From: RGIG6353 sp045660745
GTDB lineage: Bacteria > Bacillota > Clostridia > Oscillospirales > SIG627
Assembly (NCBI GenBank): GCA_045660745.1
Contig: JAZREJ010000037.1
Span: 1 to 27,194, forward strand
Direction of reading: 5' to 3'
Length of the DNA: 27,194 bases
Below, in pieces: positions 16,364 through 24,420 of this stretch; position 1 is the stretch's first letter; every line of letters starts with the position of its first letter. The translations under genes were made by a program, and so were the position numbers. Below the pieces are notes generated by a model that saw only the letters and a list, made by a program, of their open reading frames with translations, ran no database searches and had not been told where the DNA came from.

Positions 16364-16771
16364 ATGGTAAAACTCATCATAGGACTTAAAGGCAGCGGAA
16401 AGACTAAGACTCTTATAGAACTCGCTAACAAGGCTGTCGAAACATCCCCCGGAAACGTGGTATGCATTGAAAAAGGTAACAAACTTCTTTTTGATGTCCG
16501 TCATCAAGTAAGACTTGTTGATACAGCGGTATTTAACATAGAATCCGCAAAAGAACTTTATGGTATGGTTTGCGGTATCATAGGTGCGAACTATGATATC
16601 AAGGATATATTCATTGATTCCTCTCTCAAGATTTGCGGAAACAGCAAGGAAGATTTTGTTTGGTTTATTGAAGCGCTTAATAAGCTCACAACCGAAAGAG
16701 AAATTAACTGCGTCACTACCGCTTCTATCTCATCCGAAGAGCTTCCCGAAGAGCTCACAAAGTATATCTGA
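16364..16771 (+). CDS. Small P-loop NTPase-like protein, unknown function
   Basis: A 135-residue protein. A Walker A motif GLKGSGKT (7-14) follows a first beta strand; a Walker B-like IFID lies at 82-85. The rest has alternating strands and helices as in a minimal RecA/kinase-like core. No transmembrane segment and no recognisable second domain. RBS AAAGGCGG before the ATG. Located between the recombinase and prmA with its own promoter and a downstream hairpin. Such small ATPase-like proteins are sometimes labelled as PilT-like or nucleotide-binding hypothetical proteins; I assign no function. It may belong to the host backbone rather than the mobile module, since its codon usage resembles the flanking housekeeping genes. 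Confidence 0.75.
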   Translation: MVKLIIGLKGSGKTKTLIELANKAVETSPGNVVCIEKGNKLLFDVRHQVRLVDTAVFNIESAKELYGMVCGIIGANYDIKDIFIDSSLKICGNSKEDFVWFIEALNKLTTEREINCVTTASISSEELPEELTKYI

Positions 16772-16792
16772 GTTTTGTTTTAAATATTTATC

Positions 16793-16819
16793 TGTAGGAA
16801 CGCAAAATGCGTTCCTACA
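16793..16819 (+). repeat. 11-bp palindromic hairpin between the P-loop gene and prmA
   Basis: TGTAGGAACGC / GCGTTCCTACA with a five-base loop, perfect over 11 bp, without a true T-tract. It may be a weak terminator or a dispersed palindromic element; a single copy is seen in this window. Confidence 0.6.
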
Positions 16820-16840
16820 TTCTTGTTAAAAGGAGTTTAT

Positions 16841-17830
16841 ATGAACTGGATAAGAATCAATATAACAGTAGAAGAAGGAGCATCTGCCCCCAATAATTTC
16901 AGTGAGGACATCGCAAACCTTCTAATCATTTCAGGCGTTGATACCTTTACAACCGACGATTTTTCTGATCTCGAAGAAACCCTGTCACAAGGCGGGATTT
17001 TCTACGATTACATAGATGAGACTCTTTTGGAGCTTACCGAAACAACTCCGGTCATACACGCCTTCCTTACGCCCGATGATGACGGAGAAGCGATATGCAA
17101 AACAGTGTATGAGGCTCTTTCGTCTCTCAAAGACTCATCGCCCGATTATTCAGCACTTACCTGGAACAGAGACGAGGTGCGTGACGAGGATTGGGAAAAC
17201 AACTGGAAAGAATTTTTTAAGCCGTTCCCCGTAGGAAACAAGCTTTACGTTAAGCCAACATGGGAGAATATCCCCGAGGAAGCGGCAAGCTCGCGTTTTG
17301 TTATCGAAATAGATCCAGCATCATCATTCGGCACAGGTGCTCATGCAACCACAAAGCTTTGTCTTGAAAAGCTCGAAGAACTCGGTGTTGACAACGCGCG
17401 CGTGCTTGATATGGGATGCGGAAGCGGTATTCTTTCTATAGGTGCTCTTCTTCTCGGAGCCGACAGTGTTATTGCAGTCGACATTGACGAGGTGGCATCA
17501 AAAATCGCAAAGGAGAATCTTGAGCTCAACGGATTTACCGCGCCGAAAGCTCAAGTGTATTGCGGAAACGTATTTGAAGATCACGCACTTGTCGAAAGCA
17601 TCGGTGGTAATTACGACGTCATATGTGCCAATATTGTTGCAAGCATAATTGTGGAAATGGCTCCGCTTTTCTACTCATGTCTTAAAAACGGCTCTCATCT
17701 TATTGCATCCGGAATCATTTCCGAAAGAGAGGATGAAGTGCGTGGGGCTCTCATAAAAGCAGGTTTTTCTGTGTTAAACAGCAAAGAAGAGGACGATTGG
17801 TTGGTAATTCTTGCACAAAAGAATAAATAA
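16841..17830 (+). CDS. prmA: Ribosomal protein L11 methyltransferase
   Basis: A 329-residue SAM-dependent methyltransferase. The N-terminal substrate-recognition domain (about 1-100, WIRINITV start) is followed by a Rossmann domain with FGTGAHATT at 163-171, the SAM-binding DMGCGSGILSI at 190-200 and the ANIVASII catalytic/substrate loop near 265. It trimethylates ribosomal protein L11. The ATG at 16841 has AAGGAG five bases upstream; an in-frame start 18 bases earlier lacks one. It precedes rsmE, a common pairing in Firmicutes, but here rsmE has its own promoter in the 136-base gap. Confidence 0.94.
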   Translation: MNWIRINITVEEGASAPNNFSEDIANLLIISGVDTFTTDDFSDLEETLSQGGIFYDYIDETLLELTETTPVIHAFLTPDDDGEAICKTVYEALSSLKDSSPDYSALTWNRDEVRDEDWENNWKEFFKPFPVGNKLYVKPTWENIPEEAASSRFVIEIDPASSFGTGAHATTKLCLEKLEELGVDNARVLDMGCGSGILSIGALLLGADSVIAVDIDEVASKIAKENLELNGFTAPKAQVYCGNVFEDHALVESIGGNYDVICANIVASIIVEMAPLFYSCLKNGSHLIASGIISEREDEVRGALIKAGFSVLNSKEEDDWLVILAQKNK

Positions 17831-17874
17831 ATTCAATTTTTTTAAAAAAATCAACAAAAATTTACACTTTTTCT

Positions 17875-17903
17875 TTGACAAATGAAACAAAATATTGTAT
17901 AAT
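17875..17903 (+). promoter_or_regulatory. Consensus promoter of the rsmE transcription unit
   Basis: TTGACA (17875-17880), a 17-base spacer, TATAAT (17898-17903). The -10 lies within an inverted repeat TTGTATA (17895-17901) / TATACAA (17915-17921), and AATATTGTA occurs twice in a row there, so an operator is possible. Confidence 0.85.
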
Positions 17904-17966
17904 ATTGTAGATACTATACAAACAATCAAACACTTTATTTGGTAGTTTAGCAAAAAGGTGCTTTTT

Positions 17967-18704
17967 ATGCCTAAATTCTTCATCCAGAATAACTGTACCT
18001 ATGCCGTCGGAGACGTCATTCGGATCACAGGTCGCGATGCCTTTCACATTTCTCATACGCTGAGAATGAAAAAAGGCGAAGCCTTAACGCTTACGTCAAC
18101 TAATAGAATCGAATATTCAACCGTCATTGATTCTTTCAGTGAAGGCGAAGTTTGTCTTGAGGTCAAGGTGGTTTCACAAAACACCACCGAGCCAAGAGTC
18201 TTTTCCAGTCTTTTTCAGGCACTGGCAAAGGGAGACAAAATGGATACTGTTATCCAAAAAGCCGTCGAGCTTGGAGTTGGTGAGATTTACCCCGTAGCCT
18301 CGGCAAGATGTATCGTGCAAGCAGACGAAAAGAGAGCAGAAAAAAAGCTTGAACGTTGGCAACGGATAGCTGAAGAAGCGGCAAAGCAGTGCGGCAGAGG
18401 TATCATCCCCTGTGTGCATCCTATCATTTCTTTTAAAGATGCGTTAGAGCAAATGAAGAAGAGCGACTTGTACTTTTTGTGCTACGAAACAAGTGTTGAA
18501 AACAATCCTAAGGCTTTGTTTTCGAAAAACAGTTTCGATTCCGTTTCTTTCTTTATAGGTCCGGAAGGAGGCATTGCCCCCGAAGAGGTAACACTGGCTC
18601 ATTCGATGGATATTCCCGACGTAACACTTGGGAAACTGATCTTGCGAACAGAAACCGCGTCGAGTGCTGTTCTTTCTATGATTTTGTATGAAACAGAATT
18701 TTAA
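17967..18704 (+). CDS. rsmE: 16S rRNA (uracil-1498-N3) methyltransferase
   Basis: A 245-residue SPOUT-class methyltransferase that makes m3U1498 in 16S rRNA. An N-terminal PUA-like domain (about 1-70) is followed by FQALAKGDKMDTVIQKAVELG near 85-105, FFIGPEGGIAPEEV near 190-205 and the trefoil-knot SAM-binding stretch LGKLILRTETASSAVLS near 220-236. All family hallmarks are present. ATG at 17967 with AAAGGTG six bases upstream; a GTG start nine bases earlier would overlap that RBS. First gene of a unit that continues 33 bases later with the PucR-like regulator. Confidence 0.94.
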   Translation: MPKFFIQNNCTYAVGDVIRITGRDAFHISHTLRMKKGEALTLTSTNRIEYSTVIDSFSEGEVCLEVKVVSQNTTEPRVFSSLFQALAKGDKMDTVIQKAVELGVGEIYPVASARCIVQADEKRAEKKLERWQRIAEEAAKQCGRGIIPCVHPIISFKDALEQMKKSDLYFLCYETSVENNPKALFSKNSFDSVSFFIGPEGGIAPEEVTLAHSMDIPDVTLGKLILRTETASSAVLSMILYETEF

Positions 18705-18737
18705 GATGCTCAATAATATCAAAGGAGTTTAAACCAT

Positions 18738-19823
18738 ATGTCTAACAGACTTTTCCAAAGTATTGTACATCAACTTAAGGATTCCATCAACCGAACTATA
18801 GGTGTAGTTGACAAAAGCGGTGCTATAATCGCGTGCAGTGAGCTTGTAAGAATAGGCGAGGTGCTTGACGGTGTGAGCGATGAGCTTACTTATACAAACG
18901 ACGCCTTCCGTCTTAATTCTTACACTTTCCACCCCATTAACAATCACGGAAAAATCGAATATGTGGTTTTCGTTGAGGGTGTTGACGAGATTGCAGACAA
19001 TCTTGCAACCATTTTGCATATTTCTCTCGGAAGCATAAAAACTCTCTACGACGAGAAATATGATAAGGCAAGCTTTATCAAGAACGTTATTCTTGATAAT
19101 ATTCTTCCCTCAGACATTTACGTCAAGTCCAAGGAGCTTCACATCAGCAATGATATTCCGAGGATTGTATATCTTATCAAGTTTACAACAAAATCGGACA
19201 TCGTGCCTCTTGATGTAATGCAAAATCTGTTTCCCGACAAAAACAAGGATTATATCATAGGTGTTGGTGAGAGTGATATCGTTCTCGTAAGAGAACTTAA
19301 GAACCCCGTAGACACCAATGAGATAGACAAGACTGCAAAGAACATAGTTGACACCATCAATTCTGAATTTTACGTAAAAGTCTTCGTCGGTGTTGGTACT
19401 GTGGTTGAATCCGTAAAAGAGCTTGCAAGAAGCTTTAAGGAAGCACAGATATCAATTGAAGTCGGAAAGGTATTTGATACCGAGAAGAACATCATTCATT
19501 ACGACAACCTTGGCATCGGAAGACTTATATATCAGCTTCCCAACACACTCTGCGAGATGTTCCTCGGAGAAGTATTCAAGAAGGGCGCTTTTGAAGCACT
19601 TGACAGAGAAACACTTATCACTATACAGGCGTGTTTCGAAAATAACCTCAACGTGTCCGAAACTTCAAGAAAGCTCTTCGTACACAGAAACACACTCGTT
19701 TACCGACTTGAAAAAATCAAAAAGCTTACAGGACTTGACCTTCGAGAATTTGAGCATGCGATCACCTTCAAGGTTGCTCTTATGGTTAAAAAGTACCTTT
19801 CCTCTAAGCCATCTAAGTTTTAA
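18738..19823 (+). CDS. PucR/CdaR-type transcriptional regulator
   Basis: A 361-residue protein. The N-terminal half (about 10-120) looks like a ligand-sensing PAS/diacid-recognition fold (VVDKSGAIIACSE ...), the middle (about 130-280) like the GGDEF-derived domain found in CdaR proteins, and the C-terminus (about 303-335) holds the PucR-type helix-turn-helix, NVSETSRKLFVHRNTLVYRL. CdaR relatives sense sugar diacids and PucR controls purine use, but no such catabolic genes are nearby and the effector cannot be read from sequence. AAAGGAG before the ATG. Its place between rsmE and ftsE suggests either a housekeeping role or chance linkage. Confidence 0.85.
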   Translation: MSNRLFQSIVHQLKDSINRTIGVVDKSGAIIACSELVRIGEVLDGVSDELTYTNDAFRLNSYTFHPINNHGKIEYVVFVEGVDEIADNLATILHISLGSIKTLYDEKYDKASFIKNVILDNILPSDIYVKSKELHISNDIPRIVYLIKFTTKSDIVPLDVMQNLFPDKNKDYIIGVGESDIVLVRELKNPVDTNEIDKTAKNIVDTINSEFYVKVFVGVGTVVESVKELARSFKEAQISIEVGKVFDTEKNIIHYDNLGIGRLIYQLPNTLCEMFLGEVFKKGAFEALDRETLITIQACFENNLNVSETSRKLFVHRNTLVYRLEKIKKLTGLDLREFEHAITFKVALMVKKYLSSKPSKF

Positions 19824-19830
19824 TTTCAGG

Positions 19831-19857
19831 CACAACGCACTTAAACAGTGCGTTGTG
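19831..19857 (+). terminator. Perfect 11-bp hairpin between the regulator and ftsE
   Basis: CACAACGCACT / AGTGCGTTGTG with a five-base loop, eight bases after the regulator stop. A T-tract is missing, so it may be a weak or factor-assisted terminator, or an RNA-stability element before ftsE. Confidence 0.5.
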
Positions 19858-19890
19858 TCATGTTGATGTTACCGAAAAAGGATATTGAAA

Positions 19891-20574
19891 ATGATAAAGC
19901 TTACAAACGTTACCAAAACATATCCCAACGGCACGCGAGCGCTTCACAACGTAAATCTTGAGATTGCAGACGGCGAATTTGTTTTCGTTGTCGGTCCCAA
20001 CGGTGCCGGTAAGACCACCCTCACAAAACTTCTTTTGCATGAAGAGACCCCGACCTCCGGTCAAATAGAGATCAACGGTTATGACGTTGGTAAAATTAAA
20101 AAAAGGAAAATACCGCATCTGAGACGAACTCTGGGTATAGTCTTTCAGGATTACCGCCTTTTCCCTACTATGACGGTGTTTGAAAACGTTGCTTTCGCAA
20201 TGCACGTTATAGGCGAGCCAAAAAGAAAAATCACCAAAAGAGTCAATAATTTTTTAAAGCTCGTTGATCTTGAGGACAGAGCGGATCATTATCCCGATCA
20301 GCTTTCGGGCGGTGAACAACGACGCGTTGCACTGGCACGTGCTCTCGTTAACAATCCCGACACTGTAATTGCGGATGAGCCGACCAGTAATTCCGACCCT
20401 GTGACAAGTGTCAGCATGATGAAGCTTCTCATGAAGATAAACGAACTCGGCAAGACCGTTATCGTTATCACCCATGACATCCAACTCGTGAACTATTATA
20501 AAAAGAGGATTATTACAATAAGTGACGGAACCGTTGCACTCGATAAGCCGGGAGGTGTTGTTATTGAAGATTAA
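19891..20574 (+). CDS. ftsE: Cell-division ABC transporter ATPase FtsE
   Basis: A 227-residue ABC ATPase of FtsE length. Walker A GPNGAGKT at 35-42, Q-loop FQDYRLF near 85, signature LSGGEQRR at 138-145, Walker B VIADEPT at 159-165 and the switch His in VIVITHD. With FtsX it couples ATP hydrolysis to activation of septal peptidoglycan hydrolases. The D-loop reads SNSD rather than the common GNLD. ATG at 19891 with AAAAAGGA upstream. Its last 11 bases overlap the ftsX start. Confidence 0.95.
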   Translation: MIKLTNVTKTYPNGTRALHNVNLEIADGEFVFVVGPNGAGKTTLTKLLLHEETPTSGQIEINGYDVGKIKKRKIPHLRRTLGIVFQDYRLFPTMTVFENVAFAMHVIGEPKRKITKRVNNFLKLVDLEDRADHYPDQLSGGEQRRVALARALVNNPDTVIADEPTSNSDPVTSVSMMKLLMKINELGKTVIVITHDIQLVNYYKKRIITISDGTVALDKPGGVVIED

Positions 20575-21481
20575 GCCCTTCAAGCTCGGTTATTTTTTAA
20601 AGCTTGCTTTCAACGGACTTTTTAAAAACAGTGTAATGTCAATTTCATCAATATTCGTTCTGCTTTCTTGTCTTGTTATTATGGGCTCATTCACCCTTGT
20701 AACAATGAATATAAACGAAAACATTTCCGACGTTGACACATACTGTAAGATAATCGTTTTTGCAGAAAAAGGCACAAGTGACGCAGAACTTATGCAAATG
20801 AAGGAAGATCTTGAAAAGATTGACGGAGTTAAGGTACCCGTAGAATTCAAGGATAATGAGACTGCACTTACAGAACAGCTTGCAAAATACGACGTTCAAT
20901 CCGAGTTTATCCTTGACACCTACAAAAACGACAACCCTTTAAAGGATTCATTCATTCTGACTTACAGTCCAGATGCAACTCCTTCGGAAGTTGAAACTAT
21001 TATTCTGAAAATCGATACAGAAGTCGATCACGTTGCAAAATACAATCTCAACATGGACGTTGTTGAGCAGATTGACAATTTAAAAAATGCATTTACCATT
21101 ATTTTTTCATGGCTTTTGATATTAATGGTCCTCGTTTCGGGATTTGTAATAATCAATACCGTTAAGCTTTCGGTGTACGCAAGGCGCGACGAGATTGCCT
21201 TGATGCGTTACATCGGAGCAACCGATTTCTTTATTTCCATACCCTATCTTATTGAAGGATTCATAATCGGAATTGTTGCTGCAGGACTTGCTTACGGAGC
21301 ACAGTACTTACTTTACAAATACTTGATGCTTGAGCTTATCGGTCAGTATAAGATAATCAAAATACTTCCTTTCTCCGAAGTACAGACTATTGTTATCATA
21401 TCTTTCGCAGTTGTCGGAATCGCAATGGGCTTTATCGGAAGTATAATTTCACTCAAAAAGTATAACAAAGAGAACGCATAA
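20564..21481 (+). CDS. ftsX: Cell-division membrane protein FtsX
   Basis: A 305-residue integral membrane protein. An N-terminal cytoplasmic tail precedes TM1 (about 25-47), an extracytoplasmic domain (about 48-170) that contacts the hydrolase activator, then three further membrane segments near 180-205, 225-245 and 275-298, the FtsX/MacB-type topology. The start is taken as TTG at 20564: GGGAGG inside ftsE lies eight bases upstream and similarity begins at once (KIKPFKLGYFLKLAFNGL). ATG starts further upstream lie within ftsE without an RBS. Followed 12 bases later by the M23 peptidase. Confidence 0.93.
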   Translation: MKIKPFKLGYFLKLAFNGLFKNSVMSISSIFVLLSCLVIMGSFTLVTMNINENISDVDTYCKIIVFAEKGTSDAELMQMKEDLEKIDGVKVPVEFKDNETALTEQLAKYDVQSEFILDTYKNDNPLKDSFILTYSPDATPSEVETIILKIDTEVDHVAKYNLNMDVVEQIDNLKNAFTIIFSWLLILMVLVSGFVIINTVKLSVYARRDEIALMRYIGATDFFISIPYLIEGFIIGIVAAGLAYGAQYLLYKYLMLELIGQYKIIKILPFSEVQTIVIISFAVVGIAMGFIGSIISLKKYNKENA

Positions 21482-21493
21482 CAAGGAGGATAC

Positions 21494-22699
21494 ATGATAA
21501 AAGGTATTTTACGTTTTCTTACTGTTTTTGCGATTCTGTTTTCCTCAATGCTCTTTTTAACGGACAACGGAAAAGATCTTACTACCTTTGCGGGAAAATC
21601 CGTACAGGAAAACAAAAACGAAGTTGCAAAGCTCGAAAACACACTCGATTCAAAACAGGATGACATTGCTCTTCTTCAAAAACAAATTGATGAAGCAAAA
21701 GCAAACGTAGCTAATCAGTCGTATGCAAAGCACTTGATAGATAAGCAGATAGATGAAATACGCGAAGAAATAACAATAACAAAACAGTTAATTGAAGAAT
21801 ACGGCATACAGACAGAGGCAAAAAGAATCGAGATTGACGCAATACAGTCAAAAATCGACAATGCGATAGATCTTATTGCAGAAAGACTTATCGTTCAGCA
21901 TGAAACAGGAAACAGTTCAATGATATCCTTTGTACTCGGTTCGGATGATTTTGCCGATCTTTTAACAAGAATAGAAGTTGCAAATGAGCTTTTCGAATAC
22001 GATCAGGAAATCATAGACGCACTTTTAGCGGACCTTGATATTCTCTCTTCGTCAAAAGCAGAACTTGAAGGACTTCTCGAAAAGTGCAAAACTGCAGAAG
22101 TAAATCTTTCTACAAAAGAGACTGAGCTTGTTACTCGTGCTGAGGATGCAACAAACTACCTTAACGAGTTAAAAAAGAACGAAGAGTTCCTTGAAAGTAC
22201 AAAGTCTGCAAAGGAAAAAGAACTCCAAGAAATTCAGAACGAAATAAAGCGTCTTGAAGAAGAAATAAAGCTTCAGGAACGCATTGACTATTCTGGCGAC
22301 GGATTCAGATTCCCACTCCCCTACGATGCATGGTACGTTAATACAGGCGGATTCGGATGGCGAGTATGGGCAAGCGGAAGACAGACAGACTACCATAAGG
22401 GCGTTGACTTTGCTGCAGCGCGCGGTACGCATATATTGGCAGTAAACAGCGGTGTTGTTACAATCAGCCGTTTGTCCCCGAGTTTTGGTAACTATGTTGT
22501 AATTGATCACGGCGGAGGAATCTCCTCACTTTATGCACATGCAACCGTGCGCCACGTAAAAGTAGGAGACAAGGTAAATAAAGGTGACTTGATTGCAGAA
22601 GTCGGAAGTACAGGCGACTCGACAGGAAACCATCTCCATTTTGCAATACTTAAAAATGGCGAATATGTAGATCCGATGGGTTACATATCCGAGCCTTAA
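21494..22699 (+). CDS. EnvC-like murein hydrolase activator, M23 (LytM) peptidase with coiled coil
   Basis: A 401-residue exported protein. Hydrophobic N-terminal segment (5-22), long coiled-coil regions (about 38-135 and 175-265), then a LytM domain from about 270 to the end. The zinc ligands are intact, His301 and Asp305 (HKGVDFA) and His382 (HLHF), with His349 in LYAHAT; so unlike E. coli EnvC this protein may itself cut peptidoglycan. It sits directly downstream of ftsX, like the FtsEX partners EnvC, PcsB and CwlO elsewhere, and is therefore the likely FtsEX-controlled hydrolase. RBS AAGGAGG. Ten bases before the protease gene. Confidence 0.92.
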   Translation: MIKGILRFLTVFAILFSSMLFLTDNGKDLTTFAGKSVQENKNEVAKLENTLDSKQDDIALLQKQIDEAKANVANQSYAKHLIDKQIDEIREEITITKQLIEEYGIQTEAKRIEIDAIQSKIDNAIDLIAERLIVQHETGNSSMISFVLGSDDFADLLTRIEVANELFEYDQEIIDALLADLDILSSSKAELEGLLEKCKTAEVNLSTKETELVTRAEDATNYLNELKKNEEFLESTKSAKEKELQEIQNEIKRLEEEIKLQERIDYSGDGFRFPLPYDAWYVNTGGFGWRVWASGRQTDYHKGVDFAAARGTHILAVNSGVVTISRLSPSFGNYVVIDHGGGISSLYAHATVRHVKVGDKVNKGDLIAEVGSTGDSTGNHLHFAILKNGEYVDPMGYISEP

Positions 22700-22709
22700 A
22701 GAGGAAAGT

Positions 22710-23903
22710 ATGAACAGAAAAATCCCACTTAGCGCTTGCTTTGTTCTGGTGTTGCTTGCGGTAATATTTACCTACCAGATGACTTACATTTCAACAGAAC
22801 AAATGTTTACAAAAAAGGCAGAAGCTATAACAATAACACCTTCGGACAACCCAAAACTTTCCGAAGCGATGGGCTACGTTGAAAATACGTTTGTAAAAGA
22901 GATAGATAAAGAATATCTGGAAGACGCCACGTTGTTTGGATATATTCTCGGTCTTCAGGACAAGCATTCATCTTATTATACCAAAGAACAGTACCAAGAA
23001 TTAAACAATTCTTTAAGCGGTAATATTACAGGTATCGGAATTCGAGTCTTTACAAACGCGTCAACAAACTGTATGACAGTATTTGAGGTCATGAAAGACT
23101 CTCCAGCTGATAAAGCCGGTATTTTGAAGGGCGACATAATAGACGCCGTTAACGGAAAGCCTTATTCTGAATTGCAATTTGATGGTGCTTATGATGAATT
23201 ATTGGGCTCTGAGGGTGAATCTGTAAGCGTATCAATACTTAGAGGCGATAATACCTTAAGCTTAGATATCGTAAGAAAAGTATTTGAAAACAAGACCATC
23301 AGCTACAAGCTTTGCGATACAGATAAAACCATAGGTTACGTAAAAATTTATGATTTTTTCCAAACTACGGCAGATCAATTCAAGAATGCCGTTGAGGAGC
23401 TCCTTGAACTTGGAGCAAAATCTTTTATATTTGACGTAAGAGATAACACAGGAGGCAGACTCGATGCTGTAGAAGCAATTCTCGACTATCTCCTGCCGCA
23501 AGGGCCAATCATTCGAATGATTGACAAAAACAACCGAACGGAAATAAAGTATTCACAAAAGTCGGAATTGTCGGTTCCTATGGTCGTTCTGGCAAATTCT
23601 GAATCAGCGAGCGCAGCAGAGCTCTTCACAGCAGCGCTTATGGATTATGACAAAGCTATTTTTATCGGTCAAAAAACCTACGGAAAAGGAACAGTTCAAA
23701 ACATTTATCCTCTTTCCGACGGAAGTGCAATCAGAATATCGGTGGCGTACTATCTCCCACCATATTCCCCCAGCTTTGACGAAATCGGAATAACCCCCGA
23801 TATCGAAGTTACTCTTAGCGAAGAATCAATTAAAAACTATTATCTACTTGAAGAAACCCAAGACGAACAGCTTTTTGCAGCAATAAACTATTTGAAACGT
23901 TAA
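22710..23903 (+). CDS. S41 family C-terminal processing peptidase (CtpA/CtpB-like)
   Basis: A 397-residue secreted or membrane-anchored serine protease. N-terminal membrane segment about 7-25; PDZ domain about 100-180 (GIGIRV ... SPADKAGILKGDII); S41 core about 195-375 with the Ser/Lys dyad Ser301 (SESASAAE) and Lys326 (TYGKGTVQ). Family members trim extracytoplasmic proteins; in B. subtilis ctpB also lies next to ftsEX. A role in limiting the neighbouring M23 hydrolase is plausible but inferred. RBS GAGGAAA. Intact. Confidence 0.92.
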   Translation: MNRKIPLSACFVLVLLAVIFTYQMTYISTEQMFTKKAEAITITPSDNPKLSEAMGYVENTFVKEIDKEYLEDATLFGYILGLQDKHSSYYTKEQYQELNNSLSGNITGIGIRVFTNASTNCMTVFEVMKDSPADKAGILKGDIIDAVNGKPYSELQFDGAYDELLGSEGESVSVSILRGDNTLSLDIVRKVFENKTISYKLCDTDKTIGYVKIYDFFQTTADQFKNAVEELLELGAKSFIFDVRDNTGGRLDAVEAILDYLLPQGPIIRMIDKNNRTEIKYSQKSELSVPMVVLANSESASAAELFTAALMDYDKAIFIGQKTYGKGTVQNIYPLSDGSAIRISVAYYLPPYSPSFDEIGITPDIEVTLSEESIKNYYLLEETQDEQLFAAINYLKR

Positions 23904-23928
23904 ATACACCGTGAAAGGGAGTAATAAA

Positions 23929-24405
23929 ATGAAAAAAACAATTGTAACCAAAGAAGGACTTAAAAAGCTTCAAGACGAACTTAACGAATTAAAAACAGTC
24001 ACCCGTGTCAAAGTTGGTAACGATCTTAAAAAGGCACGCGCATTCGGTGACCTTTCAGAAAACAGCGAATACGACGAGGCAAAGAATGAGCAGGCTAAGG
24101 TTGAAGGACGTATTCTTGAGCTTGAAGAACTCCTTAAGAATGTTGAAGTAATCGAAGATAACGACGCAAAGAAGACTTCAGGTATCGGATTCGGTTCAAC
24201 TGTTACTGTAGTTGGTGAAGATGACAAAGAATACGAATACATGATAGTCGGTGCAGCTGAGGCTAACTTCCTTGAAAACAAGATAAGCAACGAGTCCCCC
24301 GTTGGTGCCGCCCTCATCGGTAAGAAAACAGGCGACGTCGTAACTTTTGACACCCCAGGTGGAAAAAGAACTCTTAAGATCAAAAAAGTAACACGTAACA
24401 AATAA
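23929..24405 (+). CDS. greA: Transcription elongation factor GreA
   Basis: A 158-residue protein of exact GreA length. The N-terminal coiled coil (about 8-75) carries GDLSENSEYDEAKNEQ, whose tip acidic residues stimulate cleavage of backtracked RNA by RNA polymerase; the C-terminal domain (about 80-158) has FGSTVTV and the SPVGAALIGKKTGD motif. Start ATG at 23929 with GGGAG seven bases upstream. Followed 15 bases later by lysS, the widespread greA-lysS pair of Firmicutes. Confidence 0.96.
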   Translation: MKKTIVTKEGLKKLQDELNELKTVTRVKVGNDLKKARAFGDLSENSEYDEAKNEQAKVEGRILELEELLKNVEVIEDNDAKKTSGIGFGSTVTVVGEDDKEYEYMIVGAAEANFLENKISNESPVGAALIGKKTGDVVTFDTPGGKRTLKIKKVTRNK

Positions 24406-24420
24406 AGAGGTTTAAACATT

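Noticed and set aside
16364..16771. Counting the P-loop gene as cargo of the recombinase module
   Set aside because: It has its own promoter and housekeeping-like composition; no repeat marks an element boundary to its right.
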